The translations under genes were made by a program, and so were the position numbers. Below are positions 50,065 to 60,304 of a DNA stretch of 64,000 bases, one piece after another. The stretch's first letter is position 1, and each line of letters begins with the position of its first letter. The notes under the pieces are model-generated. The model saw only the letters and a list, made by a program, of their open reading frames with translations, had not been told where the DNA came from and did no database searches. The stretch is from Musa acuminata AAA Group (Eukaryota; Streptophyta; Magnoliopsida; Zingiberales; Musaceae), in assembly GCF_036884655.1 (NCBI RefSeq), contig NC_088330.1, positions 35,588,001 through 35,652,000 of the forward strand, read 5' to 3'.

Positions 50065-51135
50065 ATGAAGGCATCCCTCGAGCTCCGGGAGGATCGGAGT
50101 CCCCTGTTGCGGGCCAAGCTCCCTTTCACCGCCCTCGGCCTCCCTTTCCTCTCTGCCTTCACAGCCGGCGACCCCCGCGACCTCCGCCTCGACCTCAGCA
50201 CCGCCTTCGACGCCGGCCCCGTCGTTCGCCTCTCCTACCGCCCCAACGACACCCGCAGCCCCTTCTGCCTCGCCGTAAGGATGGGGACCGGGGTCCTCGG
50301 CTCCCCGATCGCCGCCCCCTTCGGCATGTGCGCTGAGTTCAACCCCCTCGCATGGGGCGGAGGCAGCCCCTTCTTCTCCGTCGTTTTCAAGCCCCGCCTC
50401 GGCGACTTCTCCCTCAAAAGGATCGCTCGATCCGGATCAGGCACGCCTCCGCCGCAGGCTGGCTTCGGATCCACAGTTCCGGAGAATGGTTTCCACGACG
50501 GTAAGAGCGTGAACGGGTTCGGCCCCGGGGTCGCCTCCGTCGACGATGCCCGCAGCCTGCTTTTCGGCACAGAGCTCCGAGCGAGCAGTGTCCTTCCGCT
50601 GCGAGGGCCAACGGCCCTGAGGTTCCGCTGGGGGGTAAGGCTGCCGGCGGAGCTCCGCATCGCGAATGGCGAGGACCCCGCGGCGGGAGATGGGATCTCG
50701 TTCCGGAGGCTTCCACAGCTCGTGATGACTAAGATCAAGATCGAGCACATGGTGGAAGGTAATAAGGCACGGGAACAGAAGAGCGAGTCCGCCACCGGGG
50801 TGGTGGCCGAGCCGTGGTCGTCGGTGAAGCAGCACCTGGAGGCGCTGAGGGCAGAGAACGGAGTTCTCAAAAGGGACGTGCGGCAGCTTTGTGCCGAGGT
50901 CTTCGCGAGAAGGCAGGCCCCGACATCCGGCGGAGCCCACGTCAAGGAATGGAGGGGCGTCGAACGGGGCGGCAAGGCTGAGATGAGGCCTCCACCACCA
51001 TCGGCGCCGACGGACACCAAAGATAGGCGAATCGACGGGAAATCGCTGCGAACTGGAGTCAAAGCGCGTACGGAGGACGTGAACGAGGAGCTGAAGAAGG
51101 CGCTGATGGCTGCCACCGGCTCCTCCGGGAAGTGA
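50065..51135 (+). CDS. Uncharacterised plant protein, single exon, with C-terminal coiled coil
   Basis: This 356-aa intronless frame starts MKASLELREDRSPLLRAKLP. I recognise the N-terminal pattern (MKASL-REDR-PLLRAK-P-..GLPF.SG..AGD...L.L.L.T.F..GP...++YRPND...PF.L..+.GTG..GSPI..) as that of an unnamed family found across land plants, with no known function. The first 120 residues alternate hydrophobic and polar positions, so a beta-rich domain is plausible. The middle is low-complexity. Near residues 250-285 SSVKQHLEALRAENGVLKRD is a probable coiled coil, and the tail is basic and disordered. No signal peptide or membrane helix is evident. The coding sequence is very GC-rich (third positions mostly G/C). 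The antisense frames across it are shadows. The start has a CGCCATGA context. Confidence 0.85.
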   Translation: MKASLELREDRSPLLRAKLPFTALGLPFLSAFTAGDPRDLRLDLSTAFDAGPVVRLSYRPNDTRSPFCLAVRMGTGVLGSPIAAPFGMCAEFNPLAWGGGSPFFSVVFKPRLGDFSLKRIARSGSGTPPPQAGFGSTVPENGFHDGKSVNGFGPGVASVDDARSLLFGTELRASSVLPLRGPTALRFRWGVRLPAELRIANGEDPAAGDGISFRRLPQLVMTKIKIEHMVEGNKAREQKSESATGVVAEPWSSVKQHLEALRAENGVLKRDVRQLCAEVFARRQAPTSGGAHVKEWRGVERGGKAEMRPPPPSAPTDTKDRRIDGKSLRTGVKARTEDVNEELKKALMAATGSSGK

Positions 51136-51529
51136 GCACCAACGTCGAACACTTGATCTGCGCTCTCAGTGGAAGGTTGTTGAATTGTAGATGAGCAGAT
51201 AAATATGCTACCATGGTTTTCAAAATATACTACCATGATTTCATGTCTGGGCTTACGGATGAAACTGTGTAGTTAATTAGGTGTCTTTAGCGAACTCGAG
51301 TAACAGTTCTATGAGATATAATAACGTTCTGATCGGGCTAATTTCTACGGGTCCGGTTCACTTTAAAAAGAAGTTACATTGGATCCTCATAATTAGTAAA
51401 TTATTAAATTTAATCTTATTATAACAATATTTTATTTCATAAAATTCACTGCCCATTACATCATACGTTGAGCTGACGCCGGAGATAAAATAATTATTTC
51501 ATGAACTAAAATATTGGTACAAAATTTGC

Positions 51530-51709
51530 TACTGCTGATCAGGATGCGGCTACCCCCCTCTATAAAGAGTTGGGCGTCGACGACACGTCCTTGATGTCCA
51601 ACACACGCGGAGAGATCTCCGTTCCCTCCGTATTCGATGACCACCGTGATGTAGTAGGCGACTTCCGCGTGGAAGGCGACGTCGATGCCTACGTAGTTGC
51701 AGTCCACTC
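51530..51709 (-). pseudogene. Beta-expansin-like exon remnant
   Basis: The minus strand reads RVDCNYVGIDVAFHAEVAYY then ITVVIEYGGNGDLSA. This follows the expansin C-terminal domain pattern (RV-CNY-G--VAFH----YY--V-IEY--GDGDLSAV). One extra base after DLSA shifts frame; in the next frame VLDIKDVSSTPNS continues the expansin pattern before a TAG. The remnant begins exactly at an ATCGCAG acceptor-like site, so it may be one old exon. No preceding exons (signal peptide, HFD motif region) were seen within the next 2 kb on this strand. Confidence 0.5.
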
Positions 51710-51899
51710 TGCGATTATATAAACATGCCACGTTAAATGGTGTTATCTTAATTGGTGTTGGGACTGAGTTCCTCTTTGAGATGGCACAAACCAGTAGAAA
51801 AAGCTCAGGAGTTATCACCGAGTGTACAGTACTGATTGCACACAGAGCCCTCTTCTCATCACGTTCTTCCTCTTGTTAACGCAAGCTATCATCTCAGAT

Positions 51900-53220
51900 A
51901 CCGCTGCTGACAAGAGCTACTCCAACATCAAACCGGGCCCCCTTCCTCCAAAAGGATGTTGATCCAAAATAGACTCCAGTTTGATTCGATCAAAGTTCAA
52001 GTCAAACTTCAAATCGGCCATAATCCAACCAAATCAAGTTCAAGCTCGAATAAACTCAAGGTCTAGATCAAATGCAACTTATGTCTTACTAAGTTCAACT
52101 CAAATTGAATTTCGATCGAAGTTTAATTCAGCTCAATTAAAGTTTGACTCGAACACTAATTCAAATCTAACCTAGCCAAACACCATGCAAGCCCAATCTC
52201 AAGATCAAGTTTTGATCATTCCAACGTCAACTCTAATTTTAGCATAACCAAGCAGAGTTACACTCGGACTGGGAGAAGCCTTACAGCCAAATTGGAGGAC
52301 GATTAAGGAGGCTGACCATAGCAAGGGAGAGTCCTAACGCGGTTAGGACTATCTCTTACAAGCACTAGGAAGGGGAGAGTCCACCCCTTGCTAAACCAGC
52401 TGGTCCCACCATCTGATTAACCATCGACCTCGTGGTCATTACCCAAATAACCAAAAAAAAAAAAGAACAAATAAATGCATGAGTAGAAAAAGGAGAGAGG
52501 GAAGCATAGCCGAAATGGCTTGTACCTCCATTGTCGCTCATCCTTCAAATCCATCAGCAAGCATCGATGGGATTATTCTGGAGACAGTGAACCACTAACA
52601 CAGGACTCAATCAGCTGCTGCCAATGTAAAGATAAACTTCGCCATCAGTGACCATACTTCTACAAAAACATGTTCTACTCCTATACAAGAAAATTGAAGC
52701 TATATAGTCAAGGAAAATTCATGTACTCACATCTATAATATGATTAAGGATGGAAGGTACTGCTGGTTATAAATGAAGCTAGGACGCAGCTGATGCCTGC
52801 TTCTGTAATGAAATTTGCAACAAGGTCAGGAGCATAAACATCAAAACATTAGGCAAAACTTATCACAATAGAAATAGAATACTCCTGATGAACATATAAA
52901 AAAAGAAGAGCAATATTGCATCATGACACTTCACATGCTTCAACGTAGATTAAATACTGTACTTTTAAGGAATTTCTCTTGTTGTCTCATCAGTTTGTAG
53001 TTGATGAAAAGCTAACAAGACGACAGCATAAAACCAATGAGAAAAGTTAAAATGCTTCGATCTAATCAAAAGCTCCATAAATTTTAGAATAGTTGGACGG
53101 TGTGTTGCACTCCTTTGCAGCTGAGCATAAAATGTTACCATTAGCAATGCACTAAATTTTGCCAAGTTCCAAACCAAGGTAACATGCAAGTTCCTTCATG
53201 CAATTTAATTTATAATGAGA
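51900..53220. other. Gene-free stretch
   Basis: No recognisable gene. The part from about 51,960 to 52,260 is a run of AAGTTCAA/TCAAGTTC-like short repeats. Around 52,500-53,200 the sequence could belong to the 3' side of the minus-strand gene at 54 kb if its transcript extends past its stop, but no coding exon is seen. Confidence 0.4.
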
Positions 53221-53223
53221 TTT

Positions 53224-53403
53224 ATCTAATTTACAGTAGACGGGTCTTGAGACAATGGTAAGGTTGCTCGTTTGAGACCTACGAGACCAAGATTTGAGTC
53301 ACAAAAGTCATCTTTTTAAATATTTAAAGGTAAGATTATGTACAATGTCCTCCCCAGACCGCGCGACCGCTCTTTCTCTTTTATTTATATAATTTACAAT
53401 AGA
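53224..53403 (+). mobile_element. tRNA-derived SINE (Au-like) with target duplication
   Basis: A 146-bp body (53241-53386) contains GACAATGGTAAGGTTGCT (box-A region) and GAGTCACAAAAGTCATCT, then AAAGGTAAGATTATGTACAATGTCC and CCCCAGACCGCG. This matches the order of blocks in the angiosperm Au SINE family. It ends in a T-rich run and is flanked by a 17-bp near-identical direct repeat (ATCTAATTTACAGTAGA / ATATAATTTACAATAGA). Confidence 0.8.
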
Positions 53404-53844
53404 AATTGATAATGATGCATTTACAGTTCAATTTGAATGCTAAAATAGTGTTAGCTTAAAATTTAAAGGATCTACAACCATCTCTATATCCTCTTTATAA
53501 GGACAACATGTCAACATTATAGGCATTTGTTAGAATAAGGTCAAGGGTCACAGAATTGGTATTATCATCTCTCAACAATAACAGATAGATACTGAATGAA
53601 GATTTTAAACAATGCAAAGTAATATTCAATCAATGGTCACTTAGAACCCTAGCGCTCCTGTCAAATGTGCTTCGTTGCTCCTATGGTTACAGACATCTTA
53701 CCAGGAAAGAAGAGATAGCTCGACCTGTTAGATAAATTACATTCATGTCAAAGTCAATCAGATCATGACCCCGCTTGCTGTCCTGATACCCCATGCCCTA
53801 TTAACCGTACTACGCAAACGACCGATACGGCAAGAAAGAGTACC

Positions 53845-54173
53845 TTAGCCAGTGAAGGGTTTGGGTTTCCATAAGACATCCACAACCTTGCTTCGAGCTT
53901 CACGATCATGTCCTTCTCTTGGTGCGTCAAACGTTCCAGGTGCGGTAACCCCTTCCAACATCGGCGAGCACAACCTGACATTAGAAGCTGCAATCGGAAA
54001 CACGGAGAACGAGATATAGATCGATCTTAGAAGCCTAAAAGTATAATCGCTTCGATCCAAAAAGGGAAACAAGGAGAAGAAAACAAGAAGGAAACAGAGG
54101 TACCGCCGAACCATGAGGAATCTCCCTCAGGACTTGGCATCGGGAGATTGTCCAACGCCCCAGTCGTCGCCAT
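53845..54173 (-). CDS. Small two-exon gene encoding a 70-aa protein
   Basis: Exon 1 (54173-54104) and exon 2 (53987-53845) join in frame (GGCG|GTACCT ... GATTGCAG|CTTCT) into a 70-residue protein starting MATTGALDNLPMPSPEGDSS and ending LWKPKPFTG. It is too short to be noticed as an open frame. It has no signal peptide or membrane segment, is rich in Pro, Gly and charged residues, and has Trp near each end. I do not recognise the family. The stop TAA is followed at once by a donor-like AAG|GTACTC, so a 3' UTR intron or alternative 3' exons are possible. A second open frame in exon 2 (LLMSGCARRCWKGL...) is a competing reading if the upstream start differs. A TATA box and a telo-box-like AACCCTAG lie upstream. 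Confidence 0.65.
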
Positions 54174-54360
54174 GCCGAGGCAACAGGAGCGGTCGATCAG
54201 AGAAGGCCATCGCCTCCGTGATCTGAGTTCTTGGATCGGAAGTGACGGCTTCTTGTTTCAGAGAGGATTCGGGAGTCTAGGGTTCAGATTTGGCAAGAGG
54301 AAACGGAAAAGAAGAGAAGGCAGAGGAAGAACCGTGTGATGTGCAGCGCTCGACAGGCCG

Positions 54361-54369
54361 GTTTATATA
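54361..54369 (-). promoter_or_regulatory. TATA box of the 70-aa protein gene
   Basis: CTATATAAAC on the minus strand is about 190 bp upstream of the start codon, leaving a leader of about 160 nt. GGCCCA-type motifs occur further upstream (about 54,500-54,540). Confidence 0.55.
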
Positions 54370-54734
54370 GTTTTCCCAAATTTTCTGCCTTTTAGGCGGT
54401 TCTTTTAAGTAAACTACCTAAAAATATGAACTTGCCAGATTGCACTTCAGCTTCGGCTTTTAGTCTCTGATTCGGCAGGCAATATAGATCCGACGTGGCG
54501 GCCTAGGCCCGGGTCGAGTAGCCCATGAAAAGCCCATGGGCTTTGCAAGCCCAACCAGTGACGATGAGGTGATGGCTGTCCTAACAACTTAAGTCACGGC
54601 CCACATTCTTTTTCTATATGTTCTTGGGGTGAATTCTAGAAAGAAAAAAAAAATCTTTTTTTGGAAAGATATCTTATTTTGACACTGAAATTTCATGATG
54701 AATTAAAAAAAGTTCATGATGAATAAAAATAAGA

Positions 54735-54970
54735 GGTGAGCATTATACATTTGACACTGAAATTTCACATTCTTATCATTTAATTTTCATGACTTTTATC
54801 AGAATTTTGCCTAAATTTGTTGAATGAATAACATTTTATTGAGGCGTCAACTCAGCATCTCTCCTAAGAAAGAGATGAGCATTACGTATTGACACTGAAA
54901 TTAAATATTTTTTATCATTTAATTTTCACGACTTTTATCACAATTTCACCTATATTTTTCATCGTAAGGA
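54735..54970. repeat. Diverged tandem duplication, about 137 bp period
   Basis: TTGACACTGAAATTTCACA...ATCATTTAATTTTCATGACTTTTATCA at 54741 is repeated from 54879 with substitutions. The region between includes AGAAAGAGATGAGCATTA. A partial third unit is seen at 54,677. Confidence 0.75.
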
Positions 54971-54999
54971 TTCATATGCCCTCCTGACACAAAAGCCAA

Positions 55000-56400
55000 G
55001 TTTTTATTAGGCTAAATCCTTCTCTAGCATCTCTCCTTGGAAAGAGATGAAGATTTTGATTTCCTTCTTTATAAGCGACAATGTCTTTTCACTGTTATGA
55101 TGGATGATGACATTTGGTGAGCTTTTATGTGCCTGAATGTGATCATGATGTCCCTTAGAAAAAAGCTATCCAATAATTGATGTCCTTTCAGAACCCAAAG
55201 AGTCATATTGTTGCTTTGGGCAATAATACAAACAATTCAAATGCTTCATTTAATACAAACATGCTTTAAACAAATCTGCAAAGCCTTCATCCCTTTTCTG
55301 TGGTGTCTCACTTCCCCTATTCTAATGAGAGCATCCAGTCATTTGTCTATTCCCCATCATCTGATACTTGTCATCTTTAATTCACATCACCAATCTTTCC
55401 ATATGCCAAAAAAGCCTTCTTTTGGTGCCATGGCAACATTCTAACTCCACCCTTCTTCACTACCCAACATGAGAATCCAATCACCAAGAAAAGGCTCACC
55501 ATTAGAAGTCAGAAAACTTTGCATCTGCAGTCCTTTAGATAACAAGACTCCAAATGATCCTTGTCGCAGACTTTGAATCACTTTGAATCAATGATGTGCT
55601 ACCAAACTGAGAGTTACAAACTGGAAGATGAACATGGCCTCTCTAGGATGTACTTCCCTTCAGTATGTTACTAGATTAATTTAAGAACCTTATCTAGTTC
55701 ATAGAAATAAAATATATTTTAGGTGTTCTAGCACAAGCTTATCAACAATTATAAGATGAATCCATCCAAGCCTTCACTATCTTCCCTCTTCTTCTATATT
55801 GAATATGAACCTGTGAATCAATCTGTTTTAGCTGCCTACAAATTATGTTTAATGCTGCTAAACAAAAGACTGTTTTGTATGATGATGATGATGATGATGA
55901 TGATGAGCATAATACTGCAAACAACTGAGGCAGGTTTACATGAGAACAACACTTTCTGACTTGTGATAAGGGTGAGAGGGGTGCATTTGATTATTGCAAA
56001 CCTGTCATTTGTGCTCCCTTGACTTGATAGAAAATGATATGGTGTGCCTCATTGTTGGTGTAATCTTTTATTACAAGAGTTCATAGATCTCAAAGCAACA
56101 CTTATCTTCTCACTCGATCGGATCGCGTCTGTAATGAGATGGCCGTCCTCTTGTATACAGCTAGCTAGATTGAGAATAGAATATGATGCAAAGGATTAAT
56201 TCTTGATTTGGATTACTTACTAGTTTATAATGTTCTCCTTGAGATAGCAAGAAGAGAGTGTTGATAGCTGTAATGATACTATTTTTTAGGTTCAAGTGAT
56301 ATTATTTTTCCCATCTTATTCCATCACCAGCTGAAGAAAATATTTCATAAGGTCGATACATACAGACAAGACTTCTCTGACGTGAGTGTTTGTAGTGCAT
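55000..56400. other. Gene-free stretch upstream of the MYB-CC gene
   Basis: No exon chain or repeat family recognised. It contains a (GAT)n run at 55881-55906. The short open frames that cover it are not supported. Confidence 0.5.
55881..55906. repeat. (GAT)n microsatellite
   Basis: About eight and a half copies of the trinucleotide GAT. Confidence 0.95.
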
Positions 56401-56412
56401 GGATCCCCACGT

Positions 56413-56414
<2 letters not shown>

Positions 56415-56448
<34 letters not shown>
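56415..56448. repeat. (GA)n microsatellite in the MYB-CC upstream region
   Basis: A GA run of about 34 bp. With the CT run at 56838 and GA run at 56993 it makes three GA/CT tracts within 600 bp before the gene, which in plants can be bound by GAGA-type (BPC) factors. Confidence 0.9.
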
Positions 56449-56449
<1 letters not shown>

Positions 56450-56833
56450 GCTGTTGTTGGCCATCATCTTTATCCTCGAACATGACCTGAGGAACACCAA
56501 ACCAAACCCTAATCTACTTTTCCTAAAAATATAAAATAAATAAATAAAGTGTTCCAAGTGCTTTTGTTAGACTTTGATTTTGGAACTTCTTTTTTTTTTG
56601 TTCTTTATTTGTTGACTTTTCGTTACAAGAAGTAAAATAGAAAACAATGTCGAACTTTCCAACGTGGAAATATTGACCTTTTTTTGTTGGATATAATTCT
56701 CATACATATTTGTTCATATTGTCGTTAATTATCATCATTATAGACTAAAAGAGCAAAAGAAAAGAAAATGCCACCGGTGTCAGCATGGTTGATAACTCCA
56801 AAGAGATTCTCCATTCCCAGATTTGTTCTCTTG

Positions 56834-56837
<4 letters not shown>

Positions 56838-56871
<34 letters not shown>
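56838..56871. repeat. (CT)n tract in the MYB-CC promoter
   Basis: A CT run of about 34 bp, roughly 65 bp upstream of the TATA box. Candidate GAGA/BPC site or Y-patch. Confidence 0.9.
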
Positions 56872-56876
<5 letters not shown>

Positions 56877-56934
56877 TCTTTATGTTCTTGAGGGAAGGCC
56901 CACCTCGTTACGATCAACCTTCCCTTTTCCCAGC

Positions 56935-56942
56935 TATATTTA
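56935..56942 (+). promoter_or_regulatory. Probable TATA box of the MYB-CC gene
   Basis: TATATTTA within CAGCTATATTTATGG. Transcription would start near 56,970, giving a leader of about 290 nt with a GA tract (56993-57011) close to the start and two uORFs. Confidence 0.5.
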
Positions 56943-57031
56943 TGGCCGAAACGTAGTTCCACCTTCTTCCAGCCTCTTGTCTCGATCCGAAAGAGAGAGA
57001 GAGAGAGAGAGCTGACAGTCAAGCTTGCTTC

Positions 57032-57259
57032 TTGTTCGATCTTGATGACAGCAATCTGTCATTTGTTGTGGGCTATTGTTTTCATTCAAGCCTTCTGCTT
57101 AAACAGCTAGTTGAGGGCGTTATGCTTGTCTTGTCGTTGAAGCCTCGTGGAATATGGGGTGACAGTAATCCTGCAAACAGAGAGCTTTCGGTCTCTAGAA
57201 TAACTTCCGCGGCTTGCCTGCCTTCGCTTTCAGGATTCTTGTGGATCAAGAATGAGTGA
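57032..57259 (+). other. 75-codon upstream ORF ending at the MYB-CC start codon
   Basis: A frame from ATG at 57032 runs 75 codons and stops with TGA at 57257-57259. The main ATG is the very next base. If the TATA box at 56935 is used, this uORF is in the leader. I do not recognise its peptide. Confidence 0.5.
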
Positions 57260-57263
57260 ATGA
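57252..57263 (+). other. Minimal uORF (Met-Ser-Glu-stop) overlapping the main start
   Basis: ATGAGTGAATGA begins 8 nt before the main ATG, and its stop overlaps the main start as ATGA. Ribosomes that use it would end on top of the main start codon. Confidence 0.6.
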
Positions 57264-59412
57264 GTTGTTCCGGTGATCAAAGATCTAATCTTTCTCGGGA
57301 ATTCCAGTCGTTCTTGTGGTGGTCTGCGATGAATCTCCAGACGAATGATCTCCATGACCTCTGTTTTGGATCATTAGGCAATGCTCCGTTTGAGGCTCCC
57401 GACCTTTCTTACAAGGCGCCCGCTTTCTTGGGGTGTTGTTTTCCTGTGGCAAGGAATCCCTTCTCTTCTCATACACCGAGGCGAGGTTTCATGCCGCCTG
57501 ATCTGCCCACTCCTGGTTCGAGCTGTGTTGGATCGTCTCCTGCCGCCTTCTATGCTGCTGAGCAAATGATGGGCTTGCCTCTGCTCGACTACCGATCCGT
57601 CTCTAAACCGACAAGGACTTCCTCGGAAGCTTGGTCGTCGAACAAGCCTGCAGCGTCATTCTTCGAGCAAGACGGTATTAGTTGTCGGTCAAGGGATGAT
57701 GCTTTGGACTCTGTCTTGAATCTTCGGATGCTGCAAAGCAGAGTTCCAAGCTCCAGAGATGATTTCAGTAATTTTCTACGTGAAGATCCCCAGCCTCATC
57801 CGGGGAGCAGACAGGCAGGTTGGAGTGCCGCCAGTCCACCTCTTGTCATTCATGATCCCTCTGTACGTATCTCTGCCTCTTCTTTTCTGTTCTGTCCTCC
57901 TCTTCGTGCTTGTTTGGTATTGGTTTCCGCAGCGCACGTAACCCTGCTTGTTTAATTGTCGGTTCTCCCTCTAAGGTCGGATGCGGTCCATCAAGCTCCT
58001 CGACGGAAAAGCAGAACTCTCAGCTTCAGACAGAGAAGCAACTGCCCAAGGCTTTGTCGACTGCTCCCGGCACGGCTCTCTCCAACAAAACGCGAATAAG
58101 GTGGACGCAGGATCTCCATGAGCGGTTTGTGGAGTGTGCGAATCGGCTCGGAGGAGCCGAGAGTAAGTAGCTTGATCTGATTACCTGTTCTACAAGGTAG
58201 AATTTGGTTTAGACTTCTCCTCGGATCCTAAACCATCATCATTCTCGTGTGTTCTTGTTGGTTCGCTTGCAGAAGCAACTCCAAAGGGGATTCTGAAGTT
58301 GATGAATTCAGCTGGGTTAACCATATACCATGTCAAGAGCCATTTGCAGGTAATCCTAAACTTGAGCAGGGAATAGTTTGATGCATCATAGTCTGCAGTT
58401 TCAAGCTGAGATGGTTTGTCTTGCAGAAATATAGGATTGCCAAGCACATGCCAGAACGAGCAGAAGGTAAAACTCTTCTTCTGTAAGAATCTTTAGCCTA
58501 ATCCATAAGCTGTCGTTCGAACTTCTATGAAGCAAATTAAGATTTACATTAGCAAATGAATAAAACGAGAGATGTTGAAGATGGAAACATGGCCTGCAAA
58601 TGTTTTGTTTGGCATGCAGAACAAAATCTTTTCCTGCTTGAGACTCATCTGTCTTTCATGTGAACTTTCAGTCTTAAGCTTCTGTGCTTTTCATGTCTCA
58701 TAAAATATAGCAATGCATCGGAACAAGTTTGCATCAAAAATCACACAAACGAGTTTCTTGCTGCCGTATATTGATTTCCTGAAGAAAATATAGTTTGCCC
58801 ATACTATGTATGCTCTTAAAGATGTTCATATTCTTCACTGTTTATGTGTGATGTGCCCTTAGAGCTACTTTGTCAATTGCCTCATCTCCAACTTCACAGT
58901 GTGTGTCTCTAAATGTTGCAGGCAAGTTTGAAAGAAGAGCTGCTGCCAATGTTGCAGAACTCGATCCGAAAATGTAATTTCTGATTGATATCTTATGCAC
59001 AAAAAGAATCGATTGGGTGCAGCTGCATCTTTCACTAATCAGAGGCTACCATTCTGTTGCAGTGGCATGCAGTTTACAGAAGCATTGAGGCTTCAACTAG
59101 ATGTCCAAGTGCGTCTTCACGAGCAGCTGGAGGTGCGATGCTCTTCCTGCTTATGATTCTGATAGGCGTTCTCATTTTGAATCATCACAAGTTGTTGTGT
59201 CTTGTCTCATTTTTCTTGAGTAGATTCAGAAGAACCTGCAGTTGAGAATAGAGGCACAGAGTAGGAAGCTGCAGCAGATGCTTGAAGAGCAAGCCAAAAG
59301 CAATACAAGTCATGTGCAGACTGAAAACATGGATGTCTCGTCTGCAGGAGATAGTCCTGCAGAAAGTTTCGACGATGCTCAACTGTTACACCAAGTTTCC
59401 ATCGAAGATTAG
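57260..59412 (+). CDS. MYB-CC (GARP, PHR1-like) transcription factor
   Basis: Seven exons (57260-57862, 57976-58162, 58273-58349, 58427-58466, 58922-58973, 59063-59132, 59224-59412) total 1,218 nt, 405 aa. It is a nuclear DNA-binding regulator of the PHR1/PHL group, which in other plants binds P1BS elements in phosphate-starvation responses. After a Ser-rich N-terminal half, the GARP MYB repeat is at about residues 232-290: [50 protein letters not shown], with the SHLQKYR signature. The MYB-CC coiled coil follows, with [22 protein letters not shown] and [20 protein letters not shown]. The LHEQLE motif defines the family. ATG 57260 gives the longest form; ATG 57329 ([10 protein letters not shown]) is an alternative start. 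The phosphate role is family inference. Confidence 0.94.
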
Positions 59413-60304
59413 TTAGCTTTAAGATGCAGCACACAGTTCCATTTCAAGTGTGGACAGGCTCACCAGCTTTGAACATTCCTCAAGTCAAGTCTCCTAACAC
59501 GTACTAAAGATGAAATTTTTGTCCGATAAATTCTTGTTGAATGGATGCTTGGTGTAATATGATCAATTTCTTCCAACACTCAAAGTGTGTTCACTTAGCT
59601 TTTCCACTGTTTTGGTACAAAAAAGGGATCCAAGACTTGGAATTCCATATGATCACACTGTTTGAATTAAGGATAGATGAATCTTTCTTACATATAGAAG
59701 AATGATGCTGATAGTGTTCTAAGGTCCTTTAGCTGGTTTTCATATAACTTTTGACCATAATAAAAGGCTCTTATTTTGTTCTCACAAAGAATTTTCGCTT
59801 TTCCTATCCATTCCAACAAATATTAAAGATCAAAGGATTTGTTTTTTTTACATCTATGATGAGCACTTGTAATGTCATGACCTAAGTAAGTTGGCCTAGT
59901 AAAGTTGTATTATGGATGGTGGCACTTGATAAACTACCTATCCGAAACAGCATAGTGTGTAGGGTAGTCCATTAGTACCTCAAATTGAGTGGCTTTAGGT
60001 ATCTCTCAACAACATTGCTGTTTGTTCTCTCCTAATGCCAATTTGCTGCAGCTGACTTACAATAGTCAACAAGAAATGACTTGGATTAGAAATGAACCAG
60101 AGATTATTTATTCAGAGCACCTAATTCCCAAAAGAAAAACAGTAAGCCTGACACTGAAATGCTCAGGTTTGTATTCAAAATCTGGGATGGAAATGTTTGG
60201 TAGCAAGCTTGCAAGACAGTTTAAGAAAAATTTCCGGAGCTAGGCCTTCAATGTTGTATGAAACACACGACTGCTTCAGTGCTCCAGGGTGCTTAAGCAA
60301 TACA
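59413..60304. other. 3' flanks of the convergent MYB-CC and PSRP-2 genes
   Basis: The two genes end toward each other across 0.9 kb. The 84-codon frame at 59989-60243 has no recognisable similarity and I treat it as chance. Nothing else is seen. Confidence 0.5.

Noticed and set aside
49848..50336. 162-codon plus-strand frame overlapping the 50-kb gene start
   Set aside because: Its C-terminal half is Pro/Arg-rich out-of-frame reading of the GC-rich gene. No family resemblance.
50235..51236. 333-codon minus-strand frame opposite the 50-kb gene
   Set aside because: It is a shadow of a GC-rich coding sequence. The plus-strand frame shows the conserved family pattern.
59989..60243. 84-codon plus-strand frame between MYB-CC and PSRP-2
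   Set aside because: No recognisable similarity, ordinary AT-rich intergenic codon use, no promoter or splice context.
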